From Sycon ciliatum (taxonomy: Eukaryota > Porifera > Calcarea > Leucosolenida > Sycettidae), in contig NC_088654.1 in assembly GCF_964019385.1 (NCBI RefSeq), positions 8,428,200-8,492,199 on the forward strand: a stretch of 64,000 bases of DNA, read 5' to 3'. Below, piece after piece: positions 32,301 to 46,900 of the stretch. A model generated the notes under the pieces. That model was not told the origin of the DNA, did not search any database, and was given only the letters and a program-made list of their open reading frames with translations. Made by a program: the position numbers and the translations under genes. Every line of letters begins with the position of its first letter. Position 1 is the first letter of the stretch.

Positions 32301-35300
32301 CTACTGATGCAGACATCATACTGCGAACTTCGGGTGAGATGACTAGCGGTGGGTGGCCCCAGAGCCTTTCCATGCCGCCATTGCCCACTTGGCATTCCTG
32401 AGAAGCTCCGGCTGGCAAAGCGCGTGGTGAGATGAAGGAGCCCGGAAGGACTCTGGAACGTTGGGAATGATCAGTGGCGGAGCTACTCTCATTGTCCTCA
32501 GCTCCTGAAACCAGTAATTTTCACACCTACTCGTTACGTGGCCGAAGTTGGCTAATAAATTGAAGAAAGCAGAGGACTGCTGTGTGAGTAACATGCGTTA
32601 CTTTAGTAATGTACATAATCGTACATTCTCACAAGTTCACAACACTATCCAACAACCTCTGGGCTACACCAATCATGCAAGTGATGTTTCTGGATATGTG
32701 CAGAGTTTTTCTATATTTTTTCTTTTACCTTGGACTGACCGACTTTCTGATGTGCACACTCATGTGGAATTGTGTATGTGTGTGTGTATGTGTGTGTGTG
32801 TGTGTGTGTGTTTCTGAGTATGCGTGTATGTGTGTGTTTTCCGTGTGTGTGTGCGTAACTGCACGTCTATGCTCCAGGCACATCTGGCTCTGGAAAACCA
32901 CGACAAGGCCATCATGTACTTTGAGCGTGTGTTTGACCTGAGCAAGGCACTGCAAGACAAGGCTGGCATGGGTCGGGCATGCAGTCGCCTTGGAGACGTC
33001 TTCAAGGCGATTGGTTAGTTACCAGTGGAAGCCTTAATGTGAATTATTGTGCAACTTACACTACCACATCTTGAGTTACCAGGATCTCGTAATTTGTAAG
33101 AAGGCAAACTCCAAGTAATGCCAGTATAACATTCTTCCGGAACTCTCTCGGAATTTTGAAACACTAAGTTGACGATGTGAGGGAGCAGTATAGTTGTGTT
33201 CGCTGTATTTCGAAAAATCGACGTGGAGACAGTAACTGTTCAATTTATCCATAATGAGTATAAGGGATGCAGGCTCTCTGTGTTTTGTAACTTCATTCCG
33301 TGAGGTTTTGGTTCTGATAAGCATTGTGCGTTTCAACCCACACTGGTTGCTTGCAGGAGACGTGGAGAAGGCCGAGACGTATCACAAGCAGTTGTTTGCG
33401 CTGTCGCAGCAGCTGTCCCATGCCGTGGGGCAATGTACGGCTCTGACCAACCTTGGAGAGCTGGCACTGGCCAGTGGCAAGCTAGATCTGGCAGCTGATT
33501 ACTACCGTCAACTGCAGACGGTCGCTGAGCGGGAAAAGCAGGTACGACATCTTGATGAATATTAGTGATATAGTCCACAAACGAGTTAAGATGTTGCAAC
33601 ATTAGCAGTAATTTGAGAGGAAAGTGTCTGCTCCGAGCGTCAGAGCTGGGGCTTTCTGTCGACTGACTTGACACGTGACTGACTCATGACTGTGTCTGGA
33701 GCACAGGGGGAGCCCATCAAACCGTCCACTTGGCAAACTTCTAAGGATTTAGTTCACGAATGACAAGTAATGCATCCCGAAGTATACACGATATCCGGAC
33801 GAATGTGGAGGTGCAGCCACACGACAAGCTACGGAGAAGCAGGGAAATACCCTTCACAGGTCATAATAGGGGTACCTACCGGTAGGTGGAAAGATCAACC
33901 ACAAGTGTACAGTGCACCGTCCACACCAAGCAGGAATGCACGGGAACAACAAACCTGACAACAAGGTGGTTTCTGTCAGCGATTTGACTGACACATTGAT
34001 TGCTCTGAGCTCTGTCACATACGATTAGCTATTCTCCTTTCCGTATGATCTACTATAATCCTCTCTCCCGGCACAGGCATCGTTTGAGGCAATTTCTCAC
34101 AGTGGCCAGGCTGCAGTGTGCAGGGAGAAAGGTAACTTCACGCAAGCCCTGGAGCATTATGAGTGCACACTCACTGCATGCCAGGAGAGCTCTGACAAAC
34201 GAGGCATGGCAAAGGTATGTACAGACTTGAACTTAGCGTGTTTCTTTCTGCTCCTGGCTCAAGTTAATCACACTCCTAATCACAATCAAGTCAAGGCAGC
34301 TCGAACGAGTGCTCTATGCAGCTAGGCGCTAATCGGTATACAGCACAACAGTCTACCGTTTCCTGTAGTTCTGTCTTCTTACACTCCTGATCTGAAGTCA
34401 GGTAGGTTTTGCTGCCAATACTTCATCCTCCCAAACCTCTCTCTTTCTCTATCTCACATCATATGCAAGGTAGCCTTTCGCTTTCCCCAGCGATCGGAAA
34501 GGGAAGTTTCACAGAGTGAGATGGTAAATAAGTAAGTAAATTATCGTGTCCGTTCCCGAAGGGAACTCACGACGGCCGCTAACACCCGATAAACCCTAGC
34601 GGCAGATGCAGCGCCTAACGGTGGGGGTGAGCGGATAAGCCTCACAACCACTGGCACAAGTGCCGAAAACGACCCCATTAGCTGCATCCATGTACCCCTT
34701 GTGCCTGGCCACAAGTTCCCAGTTGACTGTGGGTAGCAGCACGGCTGGAAAAACCGCTCCCAGGCAGGACTTGAACCAGGTACCTCTCGTATCTCCATCA
34801 TGGTCTTTGACCAACCCACTGTGCCTGCCTGGTAGTGAGATGGTGGTACCATGTAACTATTTACCGAAGGCTTAGTGTTTTCTCATGGTCGTGCTCCAAG
34901 CTATTCTCTCCTGAGCATGTCTCGAAATACTTGGCGCGTGTGGTTTGCTCCATACGATTCAGTGCATGTTGCTGAGGACTGAACATCTGCATGTGTAGTT
35001 CTCTGTCATACACAAATCTGGTCGTGTTTCCGAACACTAACATTTAGTCGCAGTTATGCTGCTCTGCATACCGTATTATAAGAACAAAATCCCACTGGAG
35101 TACGCGAAGGTACGACCTGTTTAGTGCCCGTTTAGTTTAGGGTCTGCTAACTTTACTGCCCTTTAAAACACCACAATCAGCGTGCGGTGACCCATTCATC
35201 TCATGTGCTGATCGATGTATATCCTCGAGTTACACTGGCAGTGAATGTACAACAGTACAGTCCTAAGCCAGTTGCTTGGTAGGTCAATGCTTGCTGTATC

Positions 35301-37918
35301 CATGGCAATGTTACTGCAGGCACTGGGTCATATGGGTGACTCATGGCTGGCCATTGGAGACTTTGCCAAGGCGTCTGAGCATTATCAGCAGCAGCTGACC
35401 CTGGCCAATGACCTGCAGGATGCGCTGATGGAGTGCCTGGTCTACCGCAGTCTTGGTCTGGCGCACAGCAAAGTCGGCGAATACAGCATGGCGGCGGAGT
35501 TCAACAAACGACAGGTAAGCTAGACAGGTAGAGAGAAGACGAGAATTGCCCTTTAAGTGAATTGAAAAGAAACTATTGAACTCACTGCAACAAGGGATCT
35601 TTTCTGTTTAAAATCTTCACAGCTGTTTCTGTTGCCATGTCGACTTGCCAGGAGAATTAGTGGCCACAGTCGGGCCGATTACCTCGGTTAGATCATGCCA
35701 GTATGCCAGTACTGGAAGTTTGTACTCAGACTTCCAATACTGAAAAGAATTCGGGTGGACACACCCATTCCCATAGCGCTGCATATCACATCCGAACCAG
35801 TTCCGTTATTTTACAACGTTTCGAATTCTTTTCACAGATGAAGCTGCAGGAAGCCTCAGCCCTTCTTCCAATACTGAGTTACAACAATTCATTTCCTGTT
35901 CTTACTTTGCCTCATGGCTGTCAATATGGTATGGTATTTATTATATTTTATTCAACAATCGAACAGGCATATCTGCCTTCTTGCCGGGATGGCCTGAGCC
36001 AACCGCGGCTCCTACTAATTGATGAATATGATAATGTGAAGCAAAAGAAAAGAAAAAATGGTACTTTGTCGGCTATAATTATATTCCGTACTAAAAATAT
36101 AGAGAGGTCAGTATGTGGATTCCATATTGAAGGACTATGGCTGGTGAAGATGCTACTTGTGTTTATATGTCACAGGTCAGTGTGGCCAGTGGTCTACCAA
36201 GTCACCAGCAGATCGAAGCTGGCCGAGCCTGGGCCAATCTTGGCGAGGCTTATGAGTGCTTGTTCCGCTACTCTGACGCGGTACCGTGCTACGACAAACT
36301 GCTGAGTATAGCGTCGATGTGCAGTGATGACGTGGAGAAGATGCGTGCACATGCTGGTGAGTGAGTGTGTGGATATAATTCTCCGCTATAGAATGTCTCC
36401 GTGTTTTGTGAGGCAGGCTGAAACTTGTAAACTGCGATGCTTAGATTGGCATGACGAAACATGCAACTTTTCATCAACCACCCCACGATAACTGTGCTCT
36501 CCAGCCGACCTCGACACGTTGCCACGGCACAACATCAGTACCCGCCCTGCGTTCTGGAAGTGTGAGGGGGCTTCGTTTAGCCGGGAACTAACAAAAGCGA
36601 CACAGGGACGAATGTGTTGCTTTGCTGGTGGTGTGCTGTGGCAACGTTGTGTCGAGGTTGGCTGTAGAGTGCAGTTGTGGTGTGGTAGTTAATGAAATAT
36701 CTGTACAGGGCCGAATGCCGCCGCTTGCCCCATTACTTGTAGCATGCAAGTAGAGAAATATTTCGGTGTTTTGACTGCTTTGCATTGGGTTTGTCTGCCC
36801 TAAGACCTGGTTCTGATGCTGTTGGGGTCTGTGAATTACCAGCATGTTAGTCCAGGTAAAACGTCCAACAAACAGCGACCTGTTGACATGTCCTACACTG
36901 CTCCTGGTATAATGATCAGAAGATTTCTATTTTGTCCATTCCACTAAAGAGGCATGTCGGAGTGTTGGGTTTGAGTGAAATCTCTGATGTGTTATTTTTT
37001 TGGTTCATGAGTGTTTTTGTTCATGTTTTTGTTTGTCTATTTTTGTTCTCTGATTGCAATTTTCCCCTCTTGCCAGGCCTCGGTCGTTGTCACAGAGAAC
37101 TAGGCAACACAGACGAAGCCATGGCGGCATTTGAACAGCGCCTGCAGATGGCGCAGGCGTTGCGTGACGTGGTGGCCGAGGTGGAGTGCTACGCCGACCT
37201 GGGCCAGGTACAGAAGTCCCTGGGCGACTATACGCGCGCAGTGGAGTACCACCAGCGCCAGCTCGTGTCGGCTCAGACCATGGCGGACCTGGAGCGGCAG
37301 GGACAGGCCATGTGCGACCTGGGTGAGGTCTACCAAGAGATGGGACAGTTCGAGCAGGCGGCCATGTACCACCGCAATGACCTGAAGATCGCCGAAGAGC
37401 TGGGCCATTTGGATGCTCAGGTATGGCAGTTACGGAACTAGTCTATATCTCAATCTTTGGTCAGCTACCTAGCTGAGCTAGCCTAATATCACAAATGGCA
37501 AGCCAATCCGCCCTGCGAGCGCAAGCTGCTCACAGATAGCGGACTTCCTCTGTCTTATAATACATGAAGCCGTGTAGGCTTCGTTCCATCCTCCTTAGTT
37601 TATCATTTTATTACTTTAATAAGGGGACCACTCTCTATGATCACAGATGTATTAGGCTTCCAGCAACCATTTTTCTTTCAATATGCATTCAGAGCCATTT
37701 GATCTGTGGCAGTGTATTGCAAGATCTTGTATTGGTGGTGTATGTTATTTTTTGAACGGTATTCATGGGTCTCGCTCAAAAGTAGTAGGTCAAAACACAG
37801 ACTGGGGTGCACCAGAGGGCAGCGACAGTTAAAACAGGTTGATGTCCATACCATGAACGTGATGCCTTGTGCGCTGCTGATGTGGCAAACGATTGGCATT
37901 GTGAAGTGTTTGCTCTGC

Positions 37919-37968
<50 letters not shown>

Positions 37969-40900
37969 TGTGTGTGTGTGCGCGTGTGTGCAGATGCGAG
38001 CTGCTGCCAATCTGGGCACGGCTTACTTTGCACTGCGGCAGTTTGACGCCGCGCTGAGCTATCACCGACGACAGCTGAGCATTGCAGCACAGCTGGGCGA
38101 GGAGGAGACTCAAGCGAGTGCCTACAATGCACTTGGCATGTGCTACATCGACATGAAGCAACCGGCCGAGGCTCTGCAACACCTGCAGAACGGTCTGAAG
38201 GCGTCGGCTCACTTACAGGTCAGCGTGGTGATGTTTTGTCTTGTGCTGTAATTGCACTGTAAACTCCACAGTGATCTCCATTAGAAGTGGCTGAGATGAC
38301 TGTGTGTTTCTCACCCCCGGCACATAATTATACTGGCATACAGAGATCCATGCGTAGACACCAACAGCAGTAGCACACGAGTTTAGGGGTAGGTGACCGA
38401 AGGCAATATCTACTGTGCTTATCATACCTTTGGGAACCTTTGCAAACCTGGGGAAAGATCAATGACATAGAGTACCTAGCTAGCAGTCAGCAATGTCGTT
38501 AGGTTGAGCACTCTTACCTTAGCGTGAAACGCTCACTGCTCTTGGAGCATTTCGAGCACTCTTGGCGGGGTTTGCAGCTCTTTATAAAAATGCTTTGCTT
38601 CACGGAAACGTATTTCATTGCGAAGAGCTGCGCTTCGGTCCTCTGAGCTGTGCTGAGGAGCTCTAAGAGAGCGAAACAGTTACCGTCCACAGATTTGAGT
38701 AGCTATGAAAATGTATACAAATGAAGCTGTGAGGCATGCGGCTAATACACTTTTGGGTGCCTATTACCACCCTCGATATCGGGACGGTCACGGCCAAGTC
38801 GAGATGGTTGGAAGGCATGGTTTATTTTTGATTTTTAACCTTTTTTCCCATCTGATCTCCTTGGAAATTGGTTAAGATTTTTTTGGTTCATTTGTATTGT
38901 GTTAGGTGACTGGATTACAAGCTGAATTGCGTATGAACTTGGGTCTCGCACTGCATATGTCTGGGAAGCAATCGGAGGCAAAGCGACAGCTGGAGACGGC
39001 CATTGCTCTGTTTGAACGAACAGCTCAGGCCATCATAGAGAAAGGTTAGTGTGATATGGTGCTTCTGTCTTTTACAGGAATGACTTGACTCCGCATAACC
39101 ATAATATACGTTCGGTATGTCTGTGTGCACAGACGTGTCACGTAATTGTGACGTTTTGCCGTGCCCCGTGTGTGTGTGGGGGGGGGGGGGGGGGGGGGGG
39201 GCGTTCACTGAACTCCTCTTCATGGTGACATTTTATATCGCGTCTGTAAAACTCAAGGGTGGCAAGCCATATCATCAGAACCTAAATGAGGCAAAACGAA
39301 AACACAGGAACGCCGTCCGATTTTCTTCTCTGTTCACCATGCTATTGTGCTCCTCTCTGCTAATCACTTTTTAACTTTAATGTAGCTATGTACGTTTATA
39401 CAGTATCACCTGCCAAGGCGACCACCTGTCCTTGAAGACCACTGAAACAACGACCAAGGGATGCTATTTCCAGTCAATTGACCCTGGATAAGGAGACCAC
39501 CTGGTAACAGAGACCACATTTTGAAGGTCCCTTGAGCGGTCGTCCTATACAGGTTTCACTGTATTTGAATTCGCAGAACGAAACGGGCGGTGTCGCCCAA
39601 TTACATGGAAGCGAATGGAAACAATAAATTATTGTAGAAAATAGCCGAACATGATAGCAGTGTGCGTGACCAACTCACATTCTACCACTTTCGGAGCTGT
39701 ATCTGCACCGTGGTCCTTGCGAGCGGTGACATTACTATAGATGTGGGGAAGTGTGTATGACAAACACTTACACAAATCACTATTAAATAGTAATTTGTAC
39801 AAATTTTGTTTTTTTCTTCATGTGCTGTTAGCTTCAAGTAGTGGTCAGTTGCGCCTAGTCGTGCACTATCAACAATTGTCATTGGAGACACTGCAGCAAG
39901 TCCTGGTGTCCCTTGGCGACAATCACAACGCACTGGCTGTGGCTGAGCAGTGTCGCATCAAGGCGCATCAACACATCCTTCTGGAGAGGCAGGTAAGCCT
40001 GAGCCAGTGCTGTAGGGCCATCTCGCACGTCTACTGTCGTGTATATCGACACACGATGGGATGACCGGGGCCGGCGCCCTAACTGGATTTAGCCCGTACA
40101 CACACTGTAGTTGACGTGCACACTGTAAAGATGGACCAGCAGTGCTCACGGATGCAAGGCTGGCACCCCGTGGCCGCTTGACTTCTCAATGGATTTCAAT
40201 GTCCACAAGAGTAGCAAACATTCTGCATTGCTTGTACCGTGCTGGCCAGAGAAATCCAACCTCATGAATAAAAGTAGCTCCGCGTTCGAGTGCACAGAAC
40301 AGTGTGTGCAGTGTTAACTTAGAGCTGCGTAGCGCCCGGGGTTGGATTTCTTTAGCCAGGACCGTCCAGTGCTTGTTCTGGCCACCTATCCCTTATATCC
40401 TCGGTGTGGCACATATGGTATGATTTCTTCGCCGCTCGCACAACAAATCTTGGCCGCTCACGTGACGAGTCCGGAACTAACACCGTGGACCTTGGCCATG
40501 CGAAGACGCAACTACGCAGTCTCCTTGCATGGCTCAGTAGATTATTGACAGGTGTCCTGCAGTAGGGGAATTCCCAGATTGCTAGACTGGGCAACACCAC
40601 CAGGATGTAGTAATGTAGTAATGCCACAAAGGCAGAAAAGAACAGCGACGATCGGCTGAATTATCGTTGCAACGCCGCGTTTCATGCGCATAGCAAGGCT
40701 GAGGCAATCCTGATGATCTGTTCATCATCTGGCCAGGCAAGTTGTAAAGCGTAGCATTGTCGTTAGCGAGACATGGCCATGGTGTCAACTCACATGAGAG
40801 GTGAAGAGAAGCTGCTTGTTGTGTGCTGAGATTGCCGTGCCTGATTCTTGTCGCACCGATGCAGGTTCAAATCCCGACGCTGGTCAAAGCCGGCTTCATT

Positions 40901-43900
40901 CACCCGCAGGACATGACGTTCGCCGACCTGCAAGGCTTGGTGCGTGGACTGGGATCCTGTGTTCTGTACTACTCCATAGCCGGCACTAGTCTGTACGCCT
41001 GGCTGCTCTCTCCGGACGGACGCGTGCAGAAGTTTCACTCCACCAAGCTGCAGCAAGATCTACATAGGGTGAGAGAGGTTTCTCAACAATCTGATCAATC
41101 ATGCATTCAGGTGTGCAGGAATGGACTTGGATGGAGAGCCAAGGATTAATTTATAGAAAAGAAAAAGACAGGTTGTAGAACGTCAGTACCGTCGGTCAGT
41201 GTCGTGCAATGTTATCGCATGAGCTGATTGTTTAGTAACTGGTGGTGTTAATGGACATTATAGTGTAACTTGTAGTTCCTTGGTCCTTTTTCTTTTCTAT
41301 CAATGATGTATCCTTTTTTTCTTTTCTTTTTAAACTTTGAAGCTCCATTGTAGCCGTGTCATGTTTTCCGATTATGCCCATCTGGTTGAAAATTAGGAAA
41401 CAATCCTTGTACGTGGTGAAGTCCTGGACTGTTTGTGTGCTACGGGTTGGAGGTTGAGTGAAAAAATGATAAACCTTGTGCTATGTTGCCTGATGATCGT
41501 AGTAATACGTGAAACTCAGAGTTGTGACAAAGCTTCCAATCTCTCTCTTGTGTCAACCTTGTGCTACGCATTTGACTAGATTTTGTAGTATTGACCATTG
41601 GCTTCAACATAATCCGATGTGTGGAGTTGTATAACATATAAACCATTTTAACCCTTTATGGGTCTCACATAAGCGTAAGGGTCGTATGTGACCCTTACAG
41701 CAAAATCGTATTTTCGGTGAGTTTTGTTGCTAGGAGACAACTAAAATGGTGCTCCACGTGTAGCTGAGGTCCAAGGCTTTCCAACGGTGTAAAAAACAAC
41801 CATACTTACCATACAAGTTTTTGCAGTATTGATTCACTGAAGTCTGGTGAAATTGGAAAAGACGAACATCCGCCATGCGCGCATTTCGAGAATGGGAGTG
41901 CATCTCTTGAGGCCGTGTCAGAAAAGCTTTCTGAGGACACTGACGGCACCAGTCTAGGCTGGATGTCTCTGGAGGATTTCCAGTGTAATGTGGTGAGAAA
42001 GAGAGCTCCGTTGAGTCCTCCAAGCTCAAATAAATCGTCCCCGAATGAAGAAATCAAATTTACCAACCAGCGAGGAAGCACAGCAACAGCAACTCTTACA
42101 AGGACTTGTCAGGTGCGATCAGCTGATTCGCCTGGCCGTGAGAATCACGGCATGCGTGACATCGCGCCTGAGTACGAGTCTCGTACTCATCTGAGCGAGC
42201 GAATCTGACGCGAGCGGCGCTGAGCTGAACGAACCAAAATTGTGATATTGTGGAACTGTTGCTGCTGGTGCCTCGCCGATGGCGACGTGTTGGAGTTCCA
42301 GGACGGAATTAGGAGCATATATTCTTCACCAAGACGTAGCGCTTACCTGATTGTTTATCATAGGACTTCAGCTCCATCACGAACTTGGTATGCACTTCGT
42401 GCTGTGATTTTTGTGTTTTTTGTTCGCAATTGTATTTTCTCTCAACTTGAAGGGCTACCACGCGTCATACCCTTGCCTGGACATAGTCAAATTTGTGTTT
42501 TCTGGACTCGTCCAAGCATACAGATTTTGAAAATATATAGTTTACCCATACCTACAACCCACAGAACTTGAGTTATGGCTGGTTGTTTGTGCGCGTGTTT
42601 GCGTGACCACCCCTCACATACATTGAGTAAGACCCACAAAGGGTTAACGAGAATGCGATTTTGAGGCTGGAATCGGTCCTAGTTGGGTTGTTAAGTGTCT
42701 GGAGCAGTGTCTGCTCCAGCACCGGGTGAGCCGGGTAATCCACCCGGTTGGGCGGCGCTTGGACCCGGTTGAAAATATAGTACCGGGTCACCTGTGACCC
42801 GGTTGGTACTTTACACTTTCGAACTTTGAAGGGACTGACTACATGGCTTGTATGTGTCAGATACTTCTTCTTCTTTCGTAATTTTCTAATTCCTGTCCTC
42901 TCTTTTTTAAATGTGGCTTATCCATTCGCCTTTATATCATTGGGCCTAGTTCCCGTTTATTGTCCGAATTAAAATAAACCACCCAACCAGTTAATTAAAG
43001 CATGTGACTCAGCTGGTGAGACAGCGCCAGGTACATTATGTATCCGGCTCCGACCCGGTTGAAATGGTTGCGCCAGGTACACGTGTACCCGGCTGTCCTA
43101 CAATCCTAGAGCAGACACTGCTGGAGGTCAACCATTTCCTAACCCTAAAACTGTAGTCCCAGGAAAAGAGAAGCTATTGTTAAGAACTCAGATGGTGAGC
43201 CAAGGAAGTCAGTTTTGTGCAAGATTGTGCACGTCTGACTGTTCAAAATCTGGTTTAGTTGGTGGACTTGATCGCATAACTTCTGCCCACAATCTCCATG
43301 TTAGAAACTATAGTATGGCATCCATTGACATACTTACGTTGGCTAATGACTTTTGCTCTTTGGGTTTTCATTTTGCTGTGTTTCAGTTCGGTGTGTCACA
43401 GAGAGCTCTCGAAAGCTCTGGACAAGCCACTGCCACTAACTCAACGTCTGGGAGTCCATCGCAAGCGGAATTTGCTGCCGGTTTGGGCACAAACGGCGAA
43501 ACCAACAGCAACGCAATGAGCTCGTCCGAGCTGCCGATACTGGAACGCCTGGTGGCGGATGCACGCACGATCACACTGGAAGGTGGTAGCAGCGGCAGTG
43601 CGGCGAGCCGCCCCGGATCCGGTCAGAGCTCCGGGAGCACCAGCGCCACCACGTCGCCACGGGATACGGCCGCTGCCGCAGCACAGGCGGTGGACATGAG
43701 CAGCGTTAGCAGCGGGGATACGTCGCCGTTCAAACGACAGTCGAGCGACGAGTCCACGATGTTCACACGCCGTCGCTCGGCATCTGTGAAGGTCGGCAGT
43801 GCCTCGCCGAAGACGTCCATTACGCGCAACAAGCTCCGAAGCGTGAACGAAACACTCAACACCGACGGCCAGAGTTACCTCCTCTCACCGTCTCCTCCAG

Positions 43901-46900
43901 CCGGCGGTGGCTTGCTGGGCGATCCCAACGGCCGAAGTAACGTTCCAGCGCCGCTGCAAGCCCTCTACGAACTCTTACTCCTGCCCATGGAGGACGTTTT
44001 CGCGGACATCCTCAGCAGCAGAAACACCGGAGGTGTGTCAGTGACGCCACAGCTCTACGTTGTTATACACGATTGCCTTCACCTGGTCCCGTTTGCGTTG
44101 CTCCGGGCGGACGAGAAGTCCGACTTTCTTCACCGTCGCTTCAACCTGATCGGCATGCCATTCCTCGGATACCTGAGGCACGACTTTGGAACGGCGCACT
44201 TGCAGCGTGTCAAGGAGAGGGGCTCATCGCGTGGAGCGGCCATCGTAGACGGAGGATATCCTGCAAGTCGACTTGGTACGTTCAGTCGTAAATTTGTGTC
44301 TGAATTCGAGTGTATGTGTGTGTGCATATGTGTCGAGAGGCTGGTGATGTTTGCCATCAAGCACGTCTTAAAAGCCTGGTGAAAGGCTTGGTCTTGTAGA
44401 CGTGTTTAATAAGTGTGCCAGTGATGCCAGCCGGTAGTGGACACGTGCACATGTGTCTGAATCTGTGCGTGAATTAGAGTGTACAGTGAAACCTGTCTAA
44501 GATGACCGCTCAAGAGACCTTCAAAACCTGCCAGGTGGTCTCCTTATCCAGGTTCATTTGACTGGAAATGGCATTCCTGGGTTCTGGTTTTAGTGGTCTT
44601 CTAGGACAGGTGGTTGCCTTATCCGAGTGGTCGCCTTAACCCTTTACCGGCAAGTTACTTTTGTATATGAAATCCTTAACATTTAGAACGATACCAATAA
44701 CTCACAACGAGGCCACATTTTGTATGTGCAAGTTATGTTTTCTTGGAAGTCTAGTACTACTTCTTGACCATGGAAAAAATTATTTTCTCATGCCATACAC
44801 ATACGCTGCTAAATTGGCACCTCTACGTCTAAACACGGAAATTGTACACATGCAAATCGTCAGAGTTCCGACATTGACATGATACTGCCAAAACAAGTCG
44901 ACTTCGGAGCGGAAACAAACGCCATAGCCATCACAAACTTCAGTGGCCATGGCTCGCTCGCAAATGAGAGCAGCATCGCCCCAGAATCGCTGTCGGAAAG
45001 CTCCGTAAGGTCGCACGCAAGCCGCGCTGCGCTGCCGTCACTCAGGTACGTAGAAAGTCGATGGGCTAAAATTCCGTCTCTGGGAGACTGTCGACACAGG
45101 GATCGCTCTCCATGGCTTCCCCACCATAAGCACCATCAGATTCTTCCAGGTACATCACGATGACATCGTCTTCAGCGGCTGGCGCTCCCCATATTTGCGT
45201 GAGAATTTACTTGGCGTGCGCACCGCTCCGTAATTTGAAATTCGCTTGCATCGGAGGCTGGAACGAAGTATTTATCTATCTGTCGTCGGTCCCAGAGCGA
45301 ATGACTGCTAGGTCGTCGTCGGAGAAGTCATGCGAGGACGAAAGGAACTCACTGCGCGAGAGAAAATGCACCTGACGATGTTTTGACGGAGGCGGACGGC
45401 ATTGTCGGCGCGCGTGTATTTCCGTAAGTTTTCGATCGCGCAGTTCTCAATGAAATCAAATGGGACACGCGTGGATCTCTTCAGCTACCGATAGGATCAG
45501 GCCTAGGCTGTTTGAGGGCCACGGGAAATCCCCGTGGGCTGATGCTTCCCGTCATGCCAGGCATGGTTTTGTATGCCTGTCGAATGCGTCAACGTTGACG
45601 CATTCAAGTATGGGGCTGCCGGTAAAGGGTTAACAGGTTCCACTGTATGTGTATGTGTGTATACGTGTCCACCTTAGTATTGTATAGTAGGCAACAAGCA
45701 GTGTATATGTCACTACATTGCAGTGTACAGTCAGACCTTGCTTAACTGCACACATCACTTTTCCACAAAGAAAGATCTGGATAGGCGAGGGAACCGGATA
45801 ATCGAACACACATACTGTATGTATGCATGACATATGCTGTAAATCGGTAACCAATGATTTTCTTCCGGATGACGAAGGACCCCGGATAAAAGAGGACAGG
45901 ATAAGCCGGGTCTGACTTTACTCTTGTTCATTTTGTGCTGCAGACACGAGGAGAGCTTCAGGCAGCAGCCCATCATCGTTCAGCACCGGCCATCACTCCG
46001 ATAGGACACAGCGAGCTAGTGGTGGCCAGAGCGGCTCGTCATCCACCAGCGTATCGTCCTCGCATCACTCCACACCTCCACCGCCTCCAGCAACAACAAC
46101 GGCCTCCAGTGCAGCCTCCAACCTGTCCACGTCTCATGGTAGCGGTGGTGGTGGTGGTGGTGGCGGAAACAGCAGTGGCGGTCATTACACAAGCACGGCT
46201 AGTAGTGGGGGTGGTGGCAGTGGCAGTGGAGGTGGCGGTGGCAGCAATAAGAACTACCTGGTGATGAGCAACCCGGCGGTGTCAAACGTCTTCCGTGATA
46301 TGTACTCCTGGCATGCGCTGCCCGCCGGCGATGCCGAAACCGGCACCGTTGCCGAGATCCTGGGAACGCACGCACTCACCGGTGCCATGGCAACCAAACA
46401 GAGGTTTCTCAAGATGGCGCCAGGCTCGCGACTTGTTCACCTGTGTACGCACGTGTCGTGGAAGCTGTCAACGTTTGTGCTGGGAGCACGGCCGGTGAGA
46501 TCATCTCGAGAGGCTTTGTGCCACCTTTGGCATTCGGATGGCTTTATTCTTTTCCATTGATTAGTGTAGCACAGATACCGCTGGGAGAGTGCTGGGAGGA
46601 TACATGGGTATAAGCTGTCGGACTAAATTCAATGCCGGACAGATGTTGATCTTGTCGAGGTTTCCAGTATTTGTTGTGGCCCTTGGACGAATTTTCTTTC
46701 AACGTAGACTCCCATTCTTGTACATGTAATTTTGGCGTAATTATTCACCGAGTGAAATGTTTTTGCTTTTGAAGCATGTGATGTTGTCTGATCTAGCTGC
46801 AATATAGCTATGAGCAGTAACAGTTATGCTGTGTCGGTGTGCTGACAATGACTTTGGCCACAGGTACCGTCCTCTGGAAGAGGTGCAGTCAGGGATGCGA

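Larger units (their letters stand above)
31256..32594 (-). pseudogene. Broken DIRS pol tail and tyrosine recombinase
   Basis: In element direction: about 50 residues resembling the end of DIRS pol (WFQEL...IIPNVPESF...ELLRNAKW), a frameshift, then the recombinase core-binding domain at 32418-31860 (ATLSRYEKVIARLDAFGAG and following). The catalytic half is at about 31600-31256 with SLRPAGARKALE and the HRHYVG nucleophile motif. Between them is foreign sequence with a 32-bp repeat (31654-31755) and stop codons. The first catalytic Arg appears to be Thr (TGYTSEFAK). It cannot encode a working enzyme as it stands. Confidence 0.8.
30770..32610 (-). mobile_element. Short DIRS-type tyrosine recombinase element
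   Basis: The ends are 78-bp inverted repeats (30774-30852 and 32516-32593, about 3 mismatches). Inside, at 31069-31133, is an internal complementary region that equals the reverse complement of the right end joined to the left end, the hallmark of DIRS. In element direction the order is terminal repeat, a short pol tail, YR recombinase, internal complementary region, terminal repeat. At 1,841 bp it is far shorter than full DIRS elements (about 5-6 kb), and gag, RT and RNase H are missing. It lies in TTC28 intron 9, antisense. Confidence 0.88.

Noticed and set aside
34780..34833. A functional tRNA gene
   Set aside because: Only A and B boxes match; no full cloverleaf, and it is the head of a SINE with target duplication.
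35925..36120. AT-rich segment as a LINE fragment
   Set aside because: No coding similarity and no second copy in the window; left unassigned.
43177..43386. Upstream extension of the exon 20 open frame
   Set aside because: It covers a family-N MITE copy, and phase from exon 19 is satisfied by the AG at 43386.
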